64,000 bases of DNA from Phycisphaerales bacterium (GTDB lineage: Bacteria > Planctomycetota > Phycisphaerae > Phycisphaerales > UBA1924). The stretch spans positions 64,085 through 128,084 of the forward strand of contig JALSHH010000044.1 in assembly GCA_026982335.1 (NCBI GenBank), read 5' to 3'. Under the pieces are notes generated by a model. The model was not told the DNA's origin and searched no databases. It saw only the letters and a program-made list of their open reading frames with translations. Within the stretch, counting starts at the first letter, position 1. Each line of letters starts with the position of its first letter. The translations under genes and the position numbers were made by a program. This document shows positions 51,835 through 61,432 of the stretch, one piece after another.

Positions 51835-52638
51835 TCAGTTAGGTTCGTCGTTAAGGTGAATCTGCTCGCCATGAAGAATCTGCTCGACCCTGCTTGCCTG
51901 TTCATAATCGAGGGTGGCGAATCCGATGACGGACATCCACGCCATGAGCATCAGCCCGGCTCCAAGCCCAGCGCAAATCACGCCCCAGCGTTTCTGGGCA
52001 GGACGAGAGATGGTGATGCCCCAAGTGATCGCCGCCGTCCAGAGCCCATTGGCAAAGTGGAAGACCAAGGCACTAACACCGAGGAAATAGAAACAGGCGA
52101 CCAGAAATCCAACAGGAGTGAATCCATCGGTCGAGCCTTGGATCGCTGCTGCAAATGTGGACGAGGCCGCTTCGTGTGACCATTTCGTACCACCGGGGAC
52201 CAGCCAAGTCCATCCCCATCGCAAGGTGGCGACATGGTAGAAGATGAAGAAGATGCCAAAGTACCCGGTGATGCGTTGGAGGGCATAGCGGAAGTTGCTG
52301 CTGTATTTGTAGGCCCCGGTGTTGCTCTTGCCACTGATGGCGTAATAAACACCCAAAACCGAGTGGAACCCAAGAGCCGCCCAGAGTGTTATCTCGATGA
52401 GCAAAAGCAAAGGCATGTTGTTGATGAATTCGACCTCATGCTGAAAAGTGGCAATCGCCCGATCCATCCACCCAAATCCTTCGCTTTGAGCCCGGGTATT
52501 GAGCCCGCCCCACGCAATGGTAGAGTTGGTGGTAAGGTGAACGATCAGGAACACCCCGATGGGAACAATGCCCGTCAACGAGTGTAGCCGACGCAAGAGG
52601 AAGTGGCGTGTCTGCATGGAATCTGCGTTTTCACTCAC
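51835..52638 (-). CDS. sdhC: Succinate dehydrogenase cytochrome b subunit (diheme-type)
   Basis: This is the membrane anchor that holds b-type heme. The 267-residue protein has five hydrophobic helices and the Bacillus/Wolinella-type single-subunit pattern RRLHSLTGIVPIGVFLIVHL. Other helix histidines (GFHSVLGVYYAIS, FIFYHVATLRWGW, VFHFANGLWTAAI) could be heme ligands. No separate sdhD is seen, so this one subunit probably carries both hemes. I chose a GTG start at 52638, with GGAG 7 nt upstream; in-frame ATGs at 52617, 52668 and 52692 are alternatives. Confidence 0.9.
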   Translation of the reverse strand: MSENADSMQTRHFLLRRLHSLTGIVPIGVFLIVHLTTNSTIAWGGLNTRAQSEGFGWMDRAIATFQHEVEFINNMPLLLLIEITLWAALGFHSVLGVYYAISGKSNTGAYKYSSNFRYALQRITGYFGIFFIFYHVATLRWGWTWLVPGGTKWSHEAASSTFAAAIQGSTDGFTPVGFLVACFYFLGVSALVFHFANGLWTAAITWGITISRPAQKRWGVICAGLGAGLMLMAWMSVIGFATLDYEQASRVEQILHGEQIHLNDEPN

Positions 52639-52766
52639 CTGTATGCTCCGATGTGTTTTTCCGGCCATCGAATCAACCGATGACCTTGTCATATTTAAGC
52701 GGATCGCTCATCTGTTTTTGTATCGACATACAAGGGCATGTCGGTGTAGAACTTGGCGTTTCTCTG

Positions 52767-53237
52767 CTAGATATTCAGGCTCGGACCGGCACCCGCCTGC
52801 GGATTATTGGGGTCCATGGTCATCTGCTCGAGCGTCCCGTCCTCGGCTGCTTTAGCGACGGCTTTGGTCACTTCAACAAACTGCATCCGCAGTTCATTGA
52901 CCGTGCCATCGATCATTTCCTGCTCTTCTGGAGTCAGATTACCTTTGGTTTTCTCCTGAACAACACCGAGTAAGTCAATATTGAGCTTGGCGACCTCCAA
53001 CGAGACCATCGCTCGCCCGGATTGGTCGGGGATGGCACCGAGATACATCAGCGCCTGGGTGGCGAAAAGGGAGACAAGCTCTTTGAACCCGATATGCTCG
53101 GGGAGTCCGCCTGGACCTGCTTTGGCGGTCTGTTCTGCTTTTTCCTTTTCGAGGGCTGCGAGTTTTTCTTTCTCGGCTTGGGCAGAAGATTTCCAGTCAT
53201 CGTCGATAATCAGTTTCGGTGCATCTGGCTCGGACAT
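52767..53237 (-). CDS. DUF1844 family protein
   Basis: The 156-residue product starts SEPDAPKLIIDDDWKSSAQAEKEKLAALEKE, a Lys/Glu coiled-coil stretch, then a helical GFKELVSLFATQALMYLGAIPDQSG region, the DUF1844 signature, and an acidic C-terminus. The function is not known; the family is common in Planctomycetes. The ATG at 53237 has GGAG 8 nt upstream. An earlier in-frame ATG at 53249 has TATTCT exactly 7 nt upstream and would suit a leaderless transcript, adding four residues. The alternatives cannot be separated from sequence. Confidence 0.82.
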   Translation of the reverse strand: MSEPDAPKLIIDDDWKSSAQAEKEKLAALEKEKAEQTAKAGPGGLPEHIGFKELVSLFATQALMYLGAIPDQSGRAMVSLEVAKLNIDLLGVVQEKTKGNLTPEEQEMIDGTVNELRMQFVEVTKAVAKAAEDGTLEQMTMDPNNPQAGAGPSLNI

Positions 53238-53255
53238 ATTGGGCTCCATTTGGTG

Positions 53256-53262
53256 TAGAATA
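53256..53262. promoter_or_regulatory. Shared TAGAATA/TATTCTA -10 element, divergent genes
   Basis: The 7-bp site reads TAGAAT on the plus strand (toward the SurA-like gene, leader about 29 nt) and TATTCT on the minus strand (7 nt before the DUF1844 ATG at 53249). Only one of the two genes can use it at a time. Confidence 0.4.
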
Positions 53263-53296
53263 GATCGTAGCGCTGATTCCCCTGAGAGAACACACA

Positions 53297-54652
53297 ATGC
53301 CGACCAAACCACACCCAATCTTGTCCATTCCCCTCGGCATGACCGCTTCCACATGGGGTACAGTCCTGTGCGTCTCATTGCTATTCCCGGGCGTCGGTGG
53401 GTGCGCCAAGCACAAGGTCTCCGGGCCTCGGACACCACATCCCGATCAGGTCGAAATCGGCGATTTTGTGAATCCCAATGCGGCTTCCACTGATGGGGGC
53501 GATGAACTCCAAGCACAGGGCGATCACCATATGAACCAGCGTCCCCTTGCCAATACGCCCCGAAATCCAGGCAATCCAGGCGGTGGATTAATACTCACCG
53601 CGGATCGCAAGACTACCGATCACAAGACAACGGATACCCCTGTTGATTTACCCGCAGCATCTCCTGCCAGCGGGCAACTGGAATCACACACGCTCGAGTT
53701 GCTCGATGCCAAGGTTGGGGATGTCAATGGCAAACCAATCTTCACCAACTCGTTCTTTGCCCCGATCGAGCCTCGACTCATCGCCGAAGCCAAACGGCTT
53801 TCTATGACAGACTGGCGTGCTGCTGCGGGGAAAATCATCGCCAATCGGCTCAACGGGATCATTGCAGACGAGTTGCTCCGGGCCGAGGCGCTCACTGCTC
53901 TGACGCCAACCCAGCGTGTTGGGTTGCAGGCGTTTTTGAGTAACTTCCGTAATAACTTACTCTCGGAGAATTTGGGGAGTTCTCAACTCGCCAACCGACG
54001 GATTCAGCAGACCGAAGGTATCACCCTAGATGAAGCACTTGAGCAGAAGGAACTCGACACCCTGGTGCAACTCACACTCATCGCCGAGGTCAATCGGCGA
54101 GTCCATGTTTCTTGGCGAGATATCAAACAACGCTACGGGCGTGACATTGACCAGTTCTCCCCCCCACCGACAGCAGTCTTTCGCGTGATCCGCGCCTTCA
54201 AGAATGATGCCGAAAAGATCGAACAGATCACAACCCAACTTGCAGATGGAGTGGACTTTCTCAAGATTGCTGCCGGGCCACTCAACAACTACAATACGGA
54301 TGCTGACGGGTTGCACACCGTGTTCATCGAGGACACTTATGAGCAGACCAAGTTTTTCGGCGCTGATCAGCTCAATGAGCAGACCCAAAAGCTTGCAGTC
54401 GGGCAATGGGTGGGCCCGATCGAGCTTGGATCAACGATGTATTGGATCAAGCTGATGGACATCAAGCAGGAAACGATCTCGCTCTACGATGCCCAACTGA
54501 TGATTCAGCAAGACTTGACCGCTGAGCGTCGCCAAGAGGCTTACGAACAGTATCTTGAGGGGCTCAATGATCGGGCGCCGGTAACAAACCGCGATGAGGT
54601 GCTCATGCGCCTGCTTGAAATCGCTGAAAAACGCTATGCTCCGCAACACTAA
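53297..54652 (+). CDS. SurA/PPIase-like lipoprotein
   Basis: The 451-residue product has a lipoprotein signal (CVSLLFPGVGGC) and a low-complexity linker (residues 40-130). A SurA-like N-terminal helical region (NGKPIFTNSFFAPIEPRL...) precedes a parvulin/PpiC-like region (AVFRVIRAFKNDAEKIEQI, WVGPIELGSTMYWIKLMDI). It would act as a periplasmic or membrane-held folding chaperone or prolyl isomerase for outer-membrane or secreted proteins. I see the parvulin pattern but cannot confirm the catalytic residues. yraN follows, overlapping its end by 17 bp. Confidence 0.83.
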   Translation: MPTKPHPILSIPLGMTASTWGTVLCVSLLFPGVGGCAKHKVSGPRTPHPDQVEIGDFVNPNAASTDGGDELQAQGDHHMNQRPLANTPRNPGNPGGGLILTADRKTTDHKTTDTPVDLPAASPASGQLESHTLELLDAKVGDVNGKPIFTNSFFAPIEPRLIAEAKRLSMTDWRAAAGKIIANRLNGIIADELLRAEALTALTPTQRVGLQAFLSNFRNNLLSENLGSSQLANRRIQQTEGITLDEALEQKELDTLVQLTLIAEVNRRVHVSWRDIKQRYGRDIDQFSPPPTAVFRVIRAFKNDAEKIEQITTQLADGVDFLKIAAGPLNNYNTDADGLHTVFIEDTYEQTKFFGADQLNEQTQKLAVGQWVGPIELGSTMYWIKLMDIKQETISLYDAQLMIQQDLTAERRQEAYEQYLEGLNDRAPVTNRDEVLMRLLEIAEKRYAPQH

Positions 54653-55064
54653 GTGCAAATTGAATCCAAATCTGCTGATGCGCTTTGGACATCCCAAGTC
54701 CGTTTGGTCGCGAGGCGAAGATGTTGCAGCCAAATACATGAGAAAACAAGGATGCAAAGTTCTCGCCCGCAACCTTCGGTTGGGCATAGGCGAAATCGAC
54801 ATCCTTTGCTTTGACCAAGCAACCGATTACCTCGTGATCGTTGAAGTCAAAGCAAGAATCCGCAAGTCCAGCGCTACACCTGATCCTGAATCGAGCATCA
54901 CCGCTGCCAAAAAGCGCAAACTCCGCACACTGGCCAAGGCCATCTCCAAACGCGAAGAGTGCCAAGGCAAGCGAATCCGGATTGATGTGATCGCGGTTGA
55001 GTTTGCCATGGATCAAACCAAACCAATCGCCCTTCGGCATTATCAATCTGCAGTGGGGGCTTGA
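54636..55064 (+). CDS. YraN family endonuclease-like protein
   Basis: The 142-residue protein has the UPF0102/YraN core (RGEDVAAKYMRKQGCKVLARNLRLGIGEIDIL, then DYLVIVEVKAR), a PD-(D/E)xK nuclease fold. The cellular role is uncertain, and Holliday-junction or repair links are suggested for some members. The ATG at 54636 overlaps the previous gene by 17 bp; the later ATG at 54678 (MRFGHPKSV) is an alternative that sits nearer the usual family start. Confidence 0.8.
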   Translation: MLRNTKCKLNPNLLMRFGHPKSVWSRGEDVAAKYMRKQGCKVLARNLRLGIGEIDILCFDQATDYLVIVEVKARIRKSSATPDPESSITAAKKRKLRTLAKAISKREECQGKRIRIDVIAVEFAMDQTKPIALRHYQSAVGA

Positions 55065-55072
55065 CGAATGAT

Positions 55073-56758
55073 CTACCCAGTGAACTCTTGAGATGATTCA
55101 AACTCTGCATCATCGGATGCGATTTCATTGGACTTGGGCATGTGGAGTGCTCCTCGGAATTTGGCTTCGAGCTTGGATTCTTCAAAAGAAACCGCATCGA
55201 TCTTGGTAGGAATCATCACCGAAAACATCGACCCTGAACCGAGCTCGGAGACAAGTTGAATCTCGCCTTGGAGCAATCGGGTCAGTTCGAGAACGATCGC
55301 CAACCCGAGCCCGGTGCCGGTATGCGAACGGGTATGTGAAGCGTCAATCTGTTGAAACTTGTCAAAGATTCGCTTCTGATCTTCGGGCGCGATGCCCTCA
55401 CCATTGTCGATCACGGAGATGCGAATACGATCAACTCCAGAGCTATCGTCACTGATGGGCTCGACCCGCAGGATAATCTCGCCGGGGGATCCTTTGGGGT
55501 TGTTGCCGGTAAACTTAACGGCATTCGAGAGCAGGTTGAAGATGATCTGCTGAAACTTCTTTGGGTCGGTCTCGATGATCGGCAGATCGGGCGAAACATC
55601 GAGCTTGACCGTGATACCCTTCTTGCGGGCAAGGGGGTGGATCAACCCGACAAGGGCTTGGCAGTTCTCCGCAAGGTTCATCGCGGTGATGTCGAGCTCG
55701 ACGCGACCGGCCTCGATCTTGGCCATCTCTAAAAGGGACTCGATCATTTCGAGCAATGTTCGCCCAGCGGAGACGATGTTCACGAGGTAGCGCTCGCGTT
55801 TGCCTAGCTCGGTAGAATCGTACTTGGGTTCGCCATCGCACTCGGCATTGACCGCGACCTCTTTGCGGGCGATTTCGAGAAGCAGCTCGGCGAATCCGAT
55901 AATCGCATTGAGCGGCGTACGCAACTCATGCGAGACACTCGCAAGGAACTCACCCTTGAGCCGGGCCGATTCAAACAAAGCGGTGTTGGCCTGCGAGAGC
56001 TCGGCGAGTTTGATGTCCATTGCTTTGTTGGCATCACGGAGTTGATCCCGCTGGCGCTCGAGCTCGGCGAGCATCAGGTTGATTGTCTCGGAAAGCTCTT
56101 CAAACTCATCACCGGTTTCGATTTGCGATCGGGTTTCGAGATCGCCATCACGGACAAGCTCTGCGGTTCGCTGGAGGGATTCGACTGGACACAGAATTAG
56201 TCGGTTGATGATCGTGGCATAGACCACCAGCGCCACCGCGAGCACGACCGAACCGGCTGCGAGCACATAGAGCAGGTTCACCACCAACAACACCCCTGCT
56301 CCATCGGCCCGGTGCTCGAGGAGCACCACCGAGGTGATCTGTGCATTGGCATCGCGCGTGGCCCGGGCATAGCGATAGATACGGTTCCATCCCGACCAAT
56401 CCGCATCGAAAAACTCTACCCGGGTGGTTGATCGTTCGAATTTCTCCATTGCCCGGGCCAAGAACCGATCCTCGTGGACCATCGCCTCGATCTGATTGCG
56501 AGAAAGTGGACGGATCGTCGCGCCCCCAGCAGCAATCTCACCCTTGGGGGCTGGGTGATCCTCGAACGAATCCCAAGTTGCGTAGACCGTGCGGGCAAGT
56601 TCGAGCTCGCCAACCCCAACGAGCCCATTCATCCGCAACAACGGCAGCGAGAGGGCAATCGCAATGATAAAGGCCGACGCACCACCGAACAAAAGCAAAC
56701 ATTTCGTCGCCAGCGCAAGCTCATTAAACCAGGCCCGGATATCGTCGATGGTGGTCAC
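55073..56758 (-). CDS. Membrane-bound sensor histidine kinase
   Basis: The 561-residue protein has an N-terminal transmembrane segment (LLLFGGASAFIIAIALSLPLL), an extracytoplasmic sensor region of about 110 residues and a second segment (LLYVLAAGSVVLAVALVVYATII). HAMP-like helices, a HisKA domain with the phosphoacceptor in SHELRTPLN (His277) and an HATPase domain with DNGEGIAPEDQ and GTGLGLAI follow. No response regulator lies beside it. I chose a GTG start at 56758: TACACT ends 6 nt upstream, and no ATG with a ribosome site is nearby. Its signal is unknown. Confidence 0.9.
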   Translation of the reverse strand: MTTIDDIRAWFNELALATKCLLLFGGASAFIIAIALSLPLLRMNGLVGVGELELARTVYATWDSFEDHPAPKGEIAAGGATIRPLSRNQIEAMVHEDRFLARAMEKFERSTTRVEFFDADWSGWNRIYRYARATRDANAQITSVVLLEHRADGAGVLLVVNLLYVLAAGSVVLAVALVVYATIINRLILCPVESLQRTAELVRDGDLETRSQIETGDEFEELSETINLMLAELERQRDQLRDANKAMDIKLAELSQANTALFESARLKGEFLASVSHELRTPLNAIIGFAELLLEIARKEVAVNAECDGEPKYDSTELGKRERYLVNIVSAGRTLLEMIESLLEMAKIEAGRVELDITAMNLAENCQALVGLIHPLARKKGITVKLDVSPDLPIIETDPKKFQQIIFNLLSNAVKFTGNNPKGSPGEIILRVEPISDDSSGVDRIRISVIDNGEGIAPEDQKRIFDKFQQIDASHTRSHTGTGLGLAIVLELTRLLQGEIQLVSELGSGSMFSVMIPTKIDAVSFEESKLEAKFRGALHMPKSNEIASDDAEFESSQEFTG

Positions 56759-56764
56759 GCACAG

Positions 56765-56770
56765 AGTGTA
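56765..56770 (-). promoter_or_regulatory. Leaderless-type -10 element TACACT (histidine kinase)
   Basis: On the minus strand TACACT ends 6 nt before the GTG start of the kinase. It faces the miaB element across 44 bp. Confidence 0.4.
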
Positions 56771-56814
56771 TCCCAAGAGCAGCAAAGTTGTTGGGACTTT
56801 GGGGGCTCTTCGCG

Positions 56815-56820
56815 TACACT
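56815..56820 (+). promoter_or_regulatory. Leaderless-type -10 element TACACT (miaB)
   Basis: TACACT ends 8 nt before the miaB ATG at 56829 with no ribosome site between. It is divergent from the kinase promoter. Confidence 0.4.
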
Positions 56821-56828
56821 TGTTGCCC

Positions 56829-58511
56829 ATGCCTAAAAAGACGACAACCAACACGACCAAAACAATCTACCTCGAAACCTTCGGGTGCCAGATGAACGAG
56901 CTCGATTCTGAACTCGTCGCCGGGTCGCTTGGTACTCTTGGATACCGGTTCACCGCCGATGCCGACCAAGCCGACATTGTGCTCTACAACACCTGTTCGG
57001 TCCGCGAACGGGCCGAGCAGAAGGTCTGGTCGCGTCTGGGTGATATGAAAAAACGAAAACGCGATCATCAACCTGATCTCATCGTCGGGGTCCTCGGATG
57101 CATGGCTGAGCGTGATGGTGAGGACCTCATCGCCCGGATGCCTGTCGTCGACCTGATGTGCGGGCCTTCCGAACTCGATAAACTTCCCGAACTGCTCGAC
57201 AATGCGGTCCGCACCAAATCATCGTTGGCCATCAGCGACCCCGCAATCGCCATTCGTCGTTCGGCCAAACAGGTGGCCTTGCAAGGCAATGCCTCGCGTC
57301 GCTCATCGACCTTGGCGGCAGCGGGTGACTCGCTCGAATCGCTCGATCTTGGCCGGATGATCTCGCCGGTGGATTTCGATGGGCGAAGATCGGCCTATGT
57401 CCGCATCACCCGCGGATGCAACAAGTTCTGCACCTATTGCGTTGTACCTCACACGCGCGGAGCCGAGATTCATCGCCCACCTGAGCACATCATCGACGAA
57501 ATCAAAGCGCTGGCCGACACGGGGATCATCGAAATTACGCTGCTGGGGCAGACGGTGAATCATTATCGTTTCGAGCATGACTCGGCGGTGAGCGTGGATG
57601 GGATCGTTCAGCCTCAGAAAGGGCGGACCTATAAAGGATCGCACAACCGCGATGCGTTTGCGGGCAAGAACACGACGACCTTCGCGGATTTGCTCTATCG
57701 CATCCACGAAGAGGTGCCGACGATCAAGAGGCTGCGATTCTTGACGAGTTATCCACGCGACTTCGGCGACGATGTCCTCCAAGTCATCCGCGATTGCCCT
57801 CGCATCTGCCGGTTCATCCATGTGCCCGCCCAGACGGGATCAAACCGGATGCTCAAGATGATGAATCGTGGGCACGATATCGAGGAATATGTCGAGTTCA
57901 TCGCACGATGCAACGAATTTTTGCATCAGCCTGAGATCGGTCGTCCGCTGATGCTCGGCGGCGACATCATCGTCGGATTCCCCACCGAAACCGACGAAGA
58001 CCACGAACTCACCAAGCAACTTCTCACGCGCACCCGCTATAAAAATTGCTTCATCTTCAAATACTCACCACGCCCGGGCACGGTGGCCTATGACAAGATT
58101 CCTGATGACATTCCTGACGATATCAAGAAACGACGAAACAATGAGTTGTTGATGATCCAGACGGATATTTCCGATTCGATTGCCCAAGAACAAGTCGGAG
58201 GCGAGTTTGATATCTTCGTCGAAGGACTCTCCCGTCACGAACACAAAAAGCGAGGCACCGATGTCAAACCGGGTTCGGGTATGGTCGGTATCACCATCGG
58301 CGGCTCGGCAATGCAAGCACAAACCGCCACGATCGACCGGGTCGACCAAGGACCCACGATCCAACTCTCCGGACGAACCGACGGCGATCTGATCGTGTTT
58401 TTCGATGTCCCAACAGTCGGGCTGCACTCGCCCAACGACTATATCGGCAAGATCGTACGGGCAAAGATCACCGATGCGGATAAGCTCACGCTGGCGGGAG
58501 AATTAATCTAG
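56829..58511 (+). CDS. miaB: tRNA-2-methylthio-N6-dimethylallyladenosine synthase
   Basis: MiaB adds a methylthio group to i6A37 of tRNAs. The 560-residue protein has the N-terminal MTTase cluster cysteines (Cys20 in TFGCQMN, NTCSVRERA, GCMAERDGEDL). The radical SAM motif CNKFCTYC follows (Cys197, 201, 204), with a TRAM-like C-terminus. E. coli MiaB is 474 residues; two inserts (around GNASRRSSTLAAAGD and DGIVQPQKGRTYKG) account for the excess. The ATG at 56829 is supported by the MTTase homology and TACACT. The end overlaps the convergent VWA gene by 4 bp. Confidence 0.96.
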   Translation: MPKKTTTNTTKTIYLETFGCQMNELDSELVAGSLGTLGYRFTADADQADIVLYNTCSVRERAEQKVWSRLGDMKKRKRDHQPDLIVGVLGCMAERDGEDLIARMPVVDLMCGPSELDKLPELLDNAVRTKSSLAISDPAIAIRRSAKQVALQGNASRRSSTLAAAGDSLESLDLGRMISPVDFDGRRSAYVRITRGCNKFCTYCVVPHTRGAEIHRPPEHIIDEIKALADTGIIEITLLGQTVNHYRFEHDSAVSVDGIVQPQKGRTYKGSHNRDAFAGKNTTTFADLLYRIHEEVPTIKRLRFLTSYPRDFGDDVLQVIRDCPRICRFIHVPAQTGSNRMLKMMNRGHDIEEYVEFIARCNEFLHQPEIGRPLMLGGDIIVGFPTETDEDHELTKQLLTRTRYKNCFIFKYSPRPGTVAYDKIPDDIPDDIKKRRNNELLMIQTDISDSIAQEQVGGEFDIFVEGLSRHEHKKRGTDVKPGSGMVGITIGGSAMQAQTATIDRVDQGPTIQLSGRTDGDLIVFFDVPTVGLHSPNDYIGKIVRAKITDADKLTLAGELI

Positions 58512-61432
58512 TCTTCATTCATCCGCTCGCGTGCCCGGCGTTTGGCTGCGAGCAGCGGGTTGGAATCTTCGCCAGACTTTGTTTCTATAGGTTTATCGAC
58601 CGTTTTCGTCGGCCTCTCTTTGACCACTCGCGTCGGGCTTCGATCCATCTCAGGCGTATCGGTTTTGTGCTCTTGGGCGGTGGTTCTTGAGGCTTTGAGT
58701 TGTTCGATCTGCTCGACTCGAACCGCGCGAGAGACCGCAATGGTTTCGTCACGAGCCTGGGCAATCCAGCGATCGAACGCCACACGCCGAGCAGCGAGAT
58801 CAAGCACGAAGATCGCGAAGGCGATCATCAACAACAGCGTCCAGATCGGCTGGAACGATTGGCGCTCGACAAGGCCTGTGCGATCGAACAGATTCACCGA
58901 AGCAGAATCACTCAAATCAAACACCCGCCCACCAGTACGATTGGCCAGGGCAATCAGTGCTTGTGGATCGGCGCTCAAGTGCTTGAACTCATCGACGCCT
59001 GTGATTTGTAAGCCTGCGATCGTCGGGTGCATCGGCTGACCAGATTGCTTGGGGCTTGCGATCACGACATGCACGCCCGCGCCAAGCTCATCGACCGATC
59101 CGGTATATCGGCCCGATCCAACCTGCACGAGATCGACCGTCCGTGCTTGCCCACCAGCATCAAAGACCTGCACCGAAACCTCAAGCCCGTCGATCGGCAT
59201 CCCGTCGGGGTCAATCGCGTTGTATTCGATCTGGGCCTGCGATCCATTGACCACCAGCGACATCTCACCGGGCTCCTTCTGATTGGTGCGCATGGTCCAG
59301 CCCGCCGCGTTCGTCCAAAATGATGCGAACACTTGAGATTCGATCCACTTGCGTGCCCACCGTTCGACATCAGAAGTAAACACCGCTACTCGTCCAAGTT
59401 CGACTTGATGAAACGCGAAGATTGGTTCGCCTTGCGATGAAACGATCGGCGTGGAGATGCGCGGGTCATTGGTGATCTGCTCGGTGATGACCAACCCACT
59501 CAGTTCGGGCAATCGAGTAAGAAATCCAGTCGCGGGGGTGTCATTTTCGAGAATGATCGGCGAAACCACTCCCTCACGAACCATCGGCGTGCGCACAATG
59601 CGAATGGCTTTGAGGAAAATCCTTGGCAACACACACGGATTCCGCACGCGGTAGTAGACGCCGCCGGAGGTTTTGGCGATCCGGCGCATGGTTTTCTCGT
59701 CCGCTCCGTCCCCCACGGCGATCGTCGAGACTTTGATGCCTTGTTCACCGAGTCGTTTGGCCAGTTCAGGAAGAAGTTCGGGCGTCTGCGATTCGCCGTC
59801 GGAAAGCAGCACGATGTGTTTGGTGCCCGCATCGACCGAAGTCAGCATTTCGCCTGCCATATTGAGGGCGGGACCGATGTTTGTTCCTCCATTGCTGGTA
59901 ATCGAAGCGATCTTCGAGCGTGTCGTCTGAGGCTGGTCGTTGGGCCCGATGGGCACAACCCTTCGAGCAGTGTTCGAGAACGAAACAACGCCGATGAGAT
60001 CTTTTTCGTCGAGGACATCAATCGCCCCGGCAGCTGCATCGTTGGCGACGGCCTGTTGAGTACGCGATGATCCCATCACCTTATATCGCATCGATCCTGA
60101 CGAATCGAGCACCAAAACCACCGCCACGGCCGGCACAATCAGATCATCGGCCACACCGAGATTCACCGGCAGGATATCCTCAATCGCTGAACCTTGCCAC
60201 CCGCCTGCCCCCAATGCATCGCGCCCGCCGACAAAGAGCACGCCACCGCCGAGGTCTTGGACATAGGCCTTGAGAAGTGTGTCGGCTTCGAGTTCAAGGG
60301 CATCACGCGGCGTATTGACCAACACGATCAGGTCGTAGGCTTCGAGTTCGAGCAAGTCGTTGGGGAAGGCACCGGGTAGGGTTGTATCGATGGCCCACTT
60401 GGATCGTTGTAAGATACGCTCGAGCGCATCGGCCCGCGATATGCCGGTGTCGTCACGATCGGCGACGATCAACACGCGTCCTTTGCCCGAGGTGAGCGTC
60501 ACCCCGCCAGCGTAGTTGTTGCCCAGACTCGTATCACCGGCATAGATTCCATCGCGTGTTTCGTCGGGGATGTACCGTGCTTCAAAGCGATGCACACGCC
60601 CCGAACTGAGCTGCACCGGGAATACGAGCACCCGCTGACCGGCATCGAGTTGGATTCGTTGCACAACCCCGGGAAGATCACCGTTGATATCCACCGGATC
60701 GGCGTTGTAGCTCAAGAGAATTTCACCCGTCGAAGTACCCAAACTCCCAAGCACCACACGGACATCGACAATCGAATCGGGGATCGCCCGTGCAGGCAGT
60801 TCGACCGATTGAACAATGACCTCGCGCTGTACCGCATACCGGATCGGCACGACATCAATAGGGATATCCGATGGAATTTGATCGAGCCCGCTGGTGGTTG
60901 ATCGACCATCAGAAAACACAATCAGTCGAGCGTTGGCATCAGGTGGCAGCAGCATCCGTGCTTGCTCAATTGCACCGACAAGATCAGACCCTTCGATCGG
61001 CGAGAGCTCGATTGCCCGATCAAGCACTTGCCCTTTACTTGGCAAAGCAATGGTCTGCACGCGCCCATCAAAGGCGATGATGCCGAACCGATCGTCAGGT
61101 TGGCGATCAGTGCTTGCGCCCGCGAGAAATCCACGGGCAGCCCGGTCAATCGTAATGGGTAGTCCAAGTTCGTCCTCCCCAAAGGATGCGAAGCTCTGCA
61201 CGGACATCGAAGTGTCGACCACCGCGATGAGGGCCAAATCCTCTGCGGTGTCGACGCGATACACCCCGCTCATCGCAATGGCGAGGATCGTAAAAAGCAT
61301 GACCCGAAACCCAATCGCCAGAACACGCCGGAATTTGGGAATTCCCTGCATCCATCGCCAACCGACAATGCCCGAGATCACCCCGACGAGGATCAGCATC
61401 AGCCACCATGGTTGGTCGATGGCGATCTTCAC
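58508..61432 (-). CDS. Large VWA-domain membrane protein (Bat-like)
   Basis: The 974-residue protein has N-terminal transmembrane helices (residues 7-25 and 40-57). A VWA-like domain with a degraded metal site (AVVDTSMSV) follows, then a glutamine-amidotransferase-like section (VLIVADRDD to LFVGGRDALGAGGWQGSA). A central VWA has an intact MIDAS (VLVLDSSGSM near residue 440) and a C-terminal transmembrane helix (PIWTLLLMIAFAIFVLDLAAR). A charged coil (TRVVKERPTKTVDKPIETK) ends it. Such proteins occur with MoxR ATPases and Gln-rich partners. The role is not known, though cell-envelope assembly or metal-dependent adhesion are often suggested. The start overlaps the upstream gene by 4 bp. Confidence 0.88.
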   Translation of the reverse strand: MKIAIDQPWWLMLILVGVISGIVGWRWMQGIPKFRRVLAIGFRVMLFTILAIAMSGVYRVDTAEDLALIAVVDTSMSVQSFASFGEDELGLPITIDRAARGFLAGASTDRQPDDRFGIIAFDGRVQTIALPSKGQVLDRAIELSPIEGSDLVGAIEQARMLLPPDANARLIVFSDGRSTTSGLDQIPSDIPIDVVPIRYAVQREVIVQSVELPARAIPDSIVDVRVVLGSLGTSTGEILLSYNADPVDINGDLPGVVQRIQLDAGQRVLVFPVQLSSGRVHRFEARYIPDETRDGIYAGDTSLGNNYAGGVTLTSGKGRVLIVADRDDTGISRADALERILQRSKWAIDTTLPGAFPNDLLELEAYDLIVLVNTPRDALELEADTLLKAYVQDLGGGVLFVGGRDALGAGGWQGSAIEDILPVNLGVADDLIVPAVAVVLVLDSSGSMRYKVMGSSRTQQAVANDAAAGAIDVLDEKDLIGVVSFSNTARRVVPIGPNDQPQTTRSKIASITSNGGTNIGPALNMAGEMLTSVDAGTKHIVLLSDGESQTPELLPELAKRLGEQGIKVSTIAVGDGADEKTMRRIAKTSGGVYYRVRNPCVLPRIFLKAIRIVRTPMVREGVVSPIILENDTPATGFLTRLPELSGLVITEQITNDPRISTPIVSSQGEPIFAFHQVELGRVAVFTSDVERWARKWIESQVFASFWTNAAGWTMRTNQKEPGEMSLVVNGSQAQIEYNAIDPDGMPIDGLEVSVQVFDAGGQARTVDLVQVGSGRYTGSVDELGAGVHVVIASPKQSGQPMHPTIAGLQITGVDEFKHLSADPQALIALANRTGGRVFDLSDSASVNLFDRTGLVERQSFQPIWTLLLMIAFAIFVLDLAARRVAFDRWIAQARDETIAVSRAVRVEQIEQLKASRTTAQEHKTDTPEMDRSPTRVVKERPTKTVDKPIETKSGEDSNPLLAAKRRARERMNED

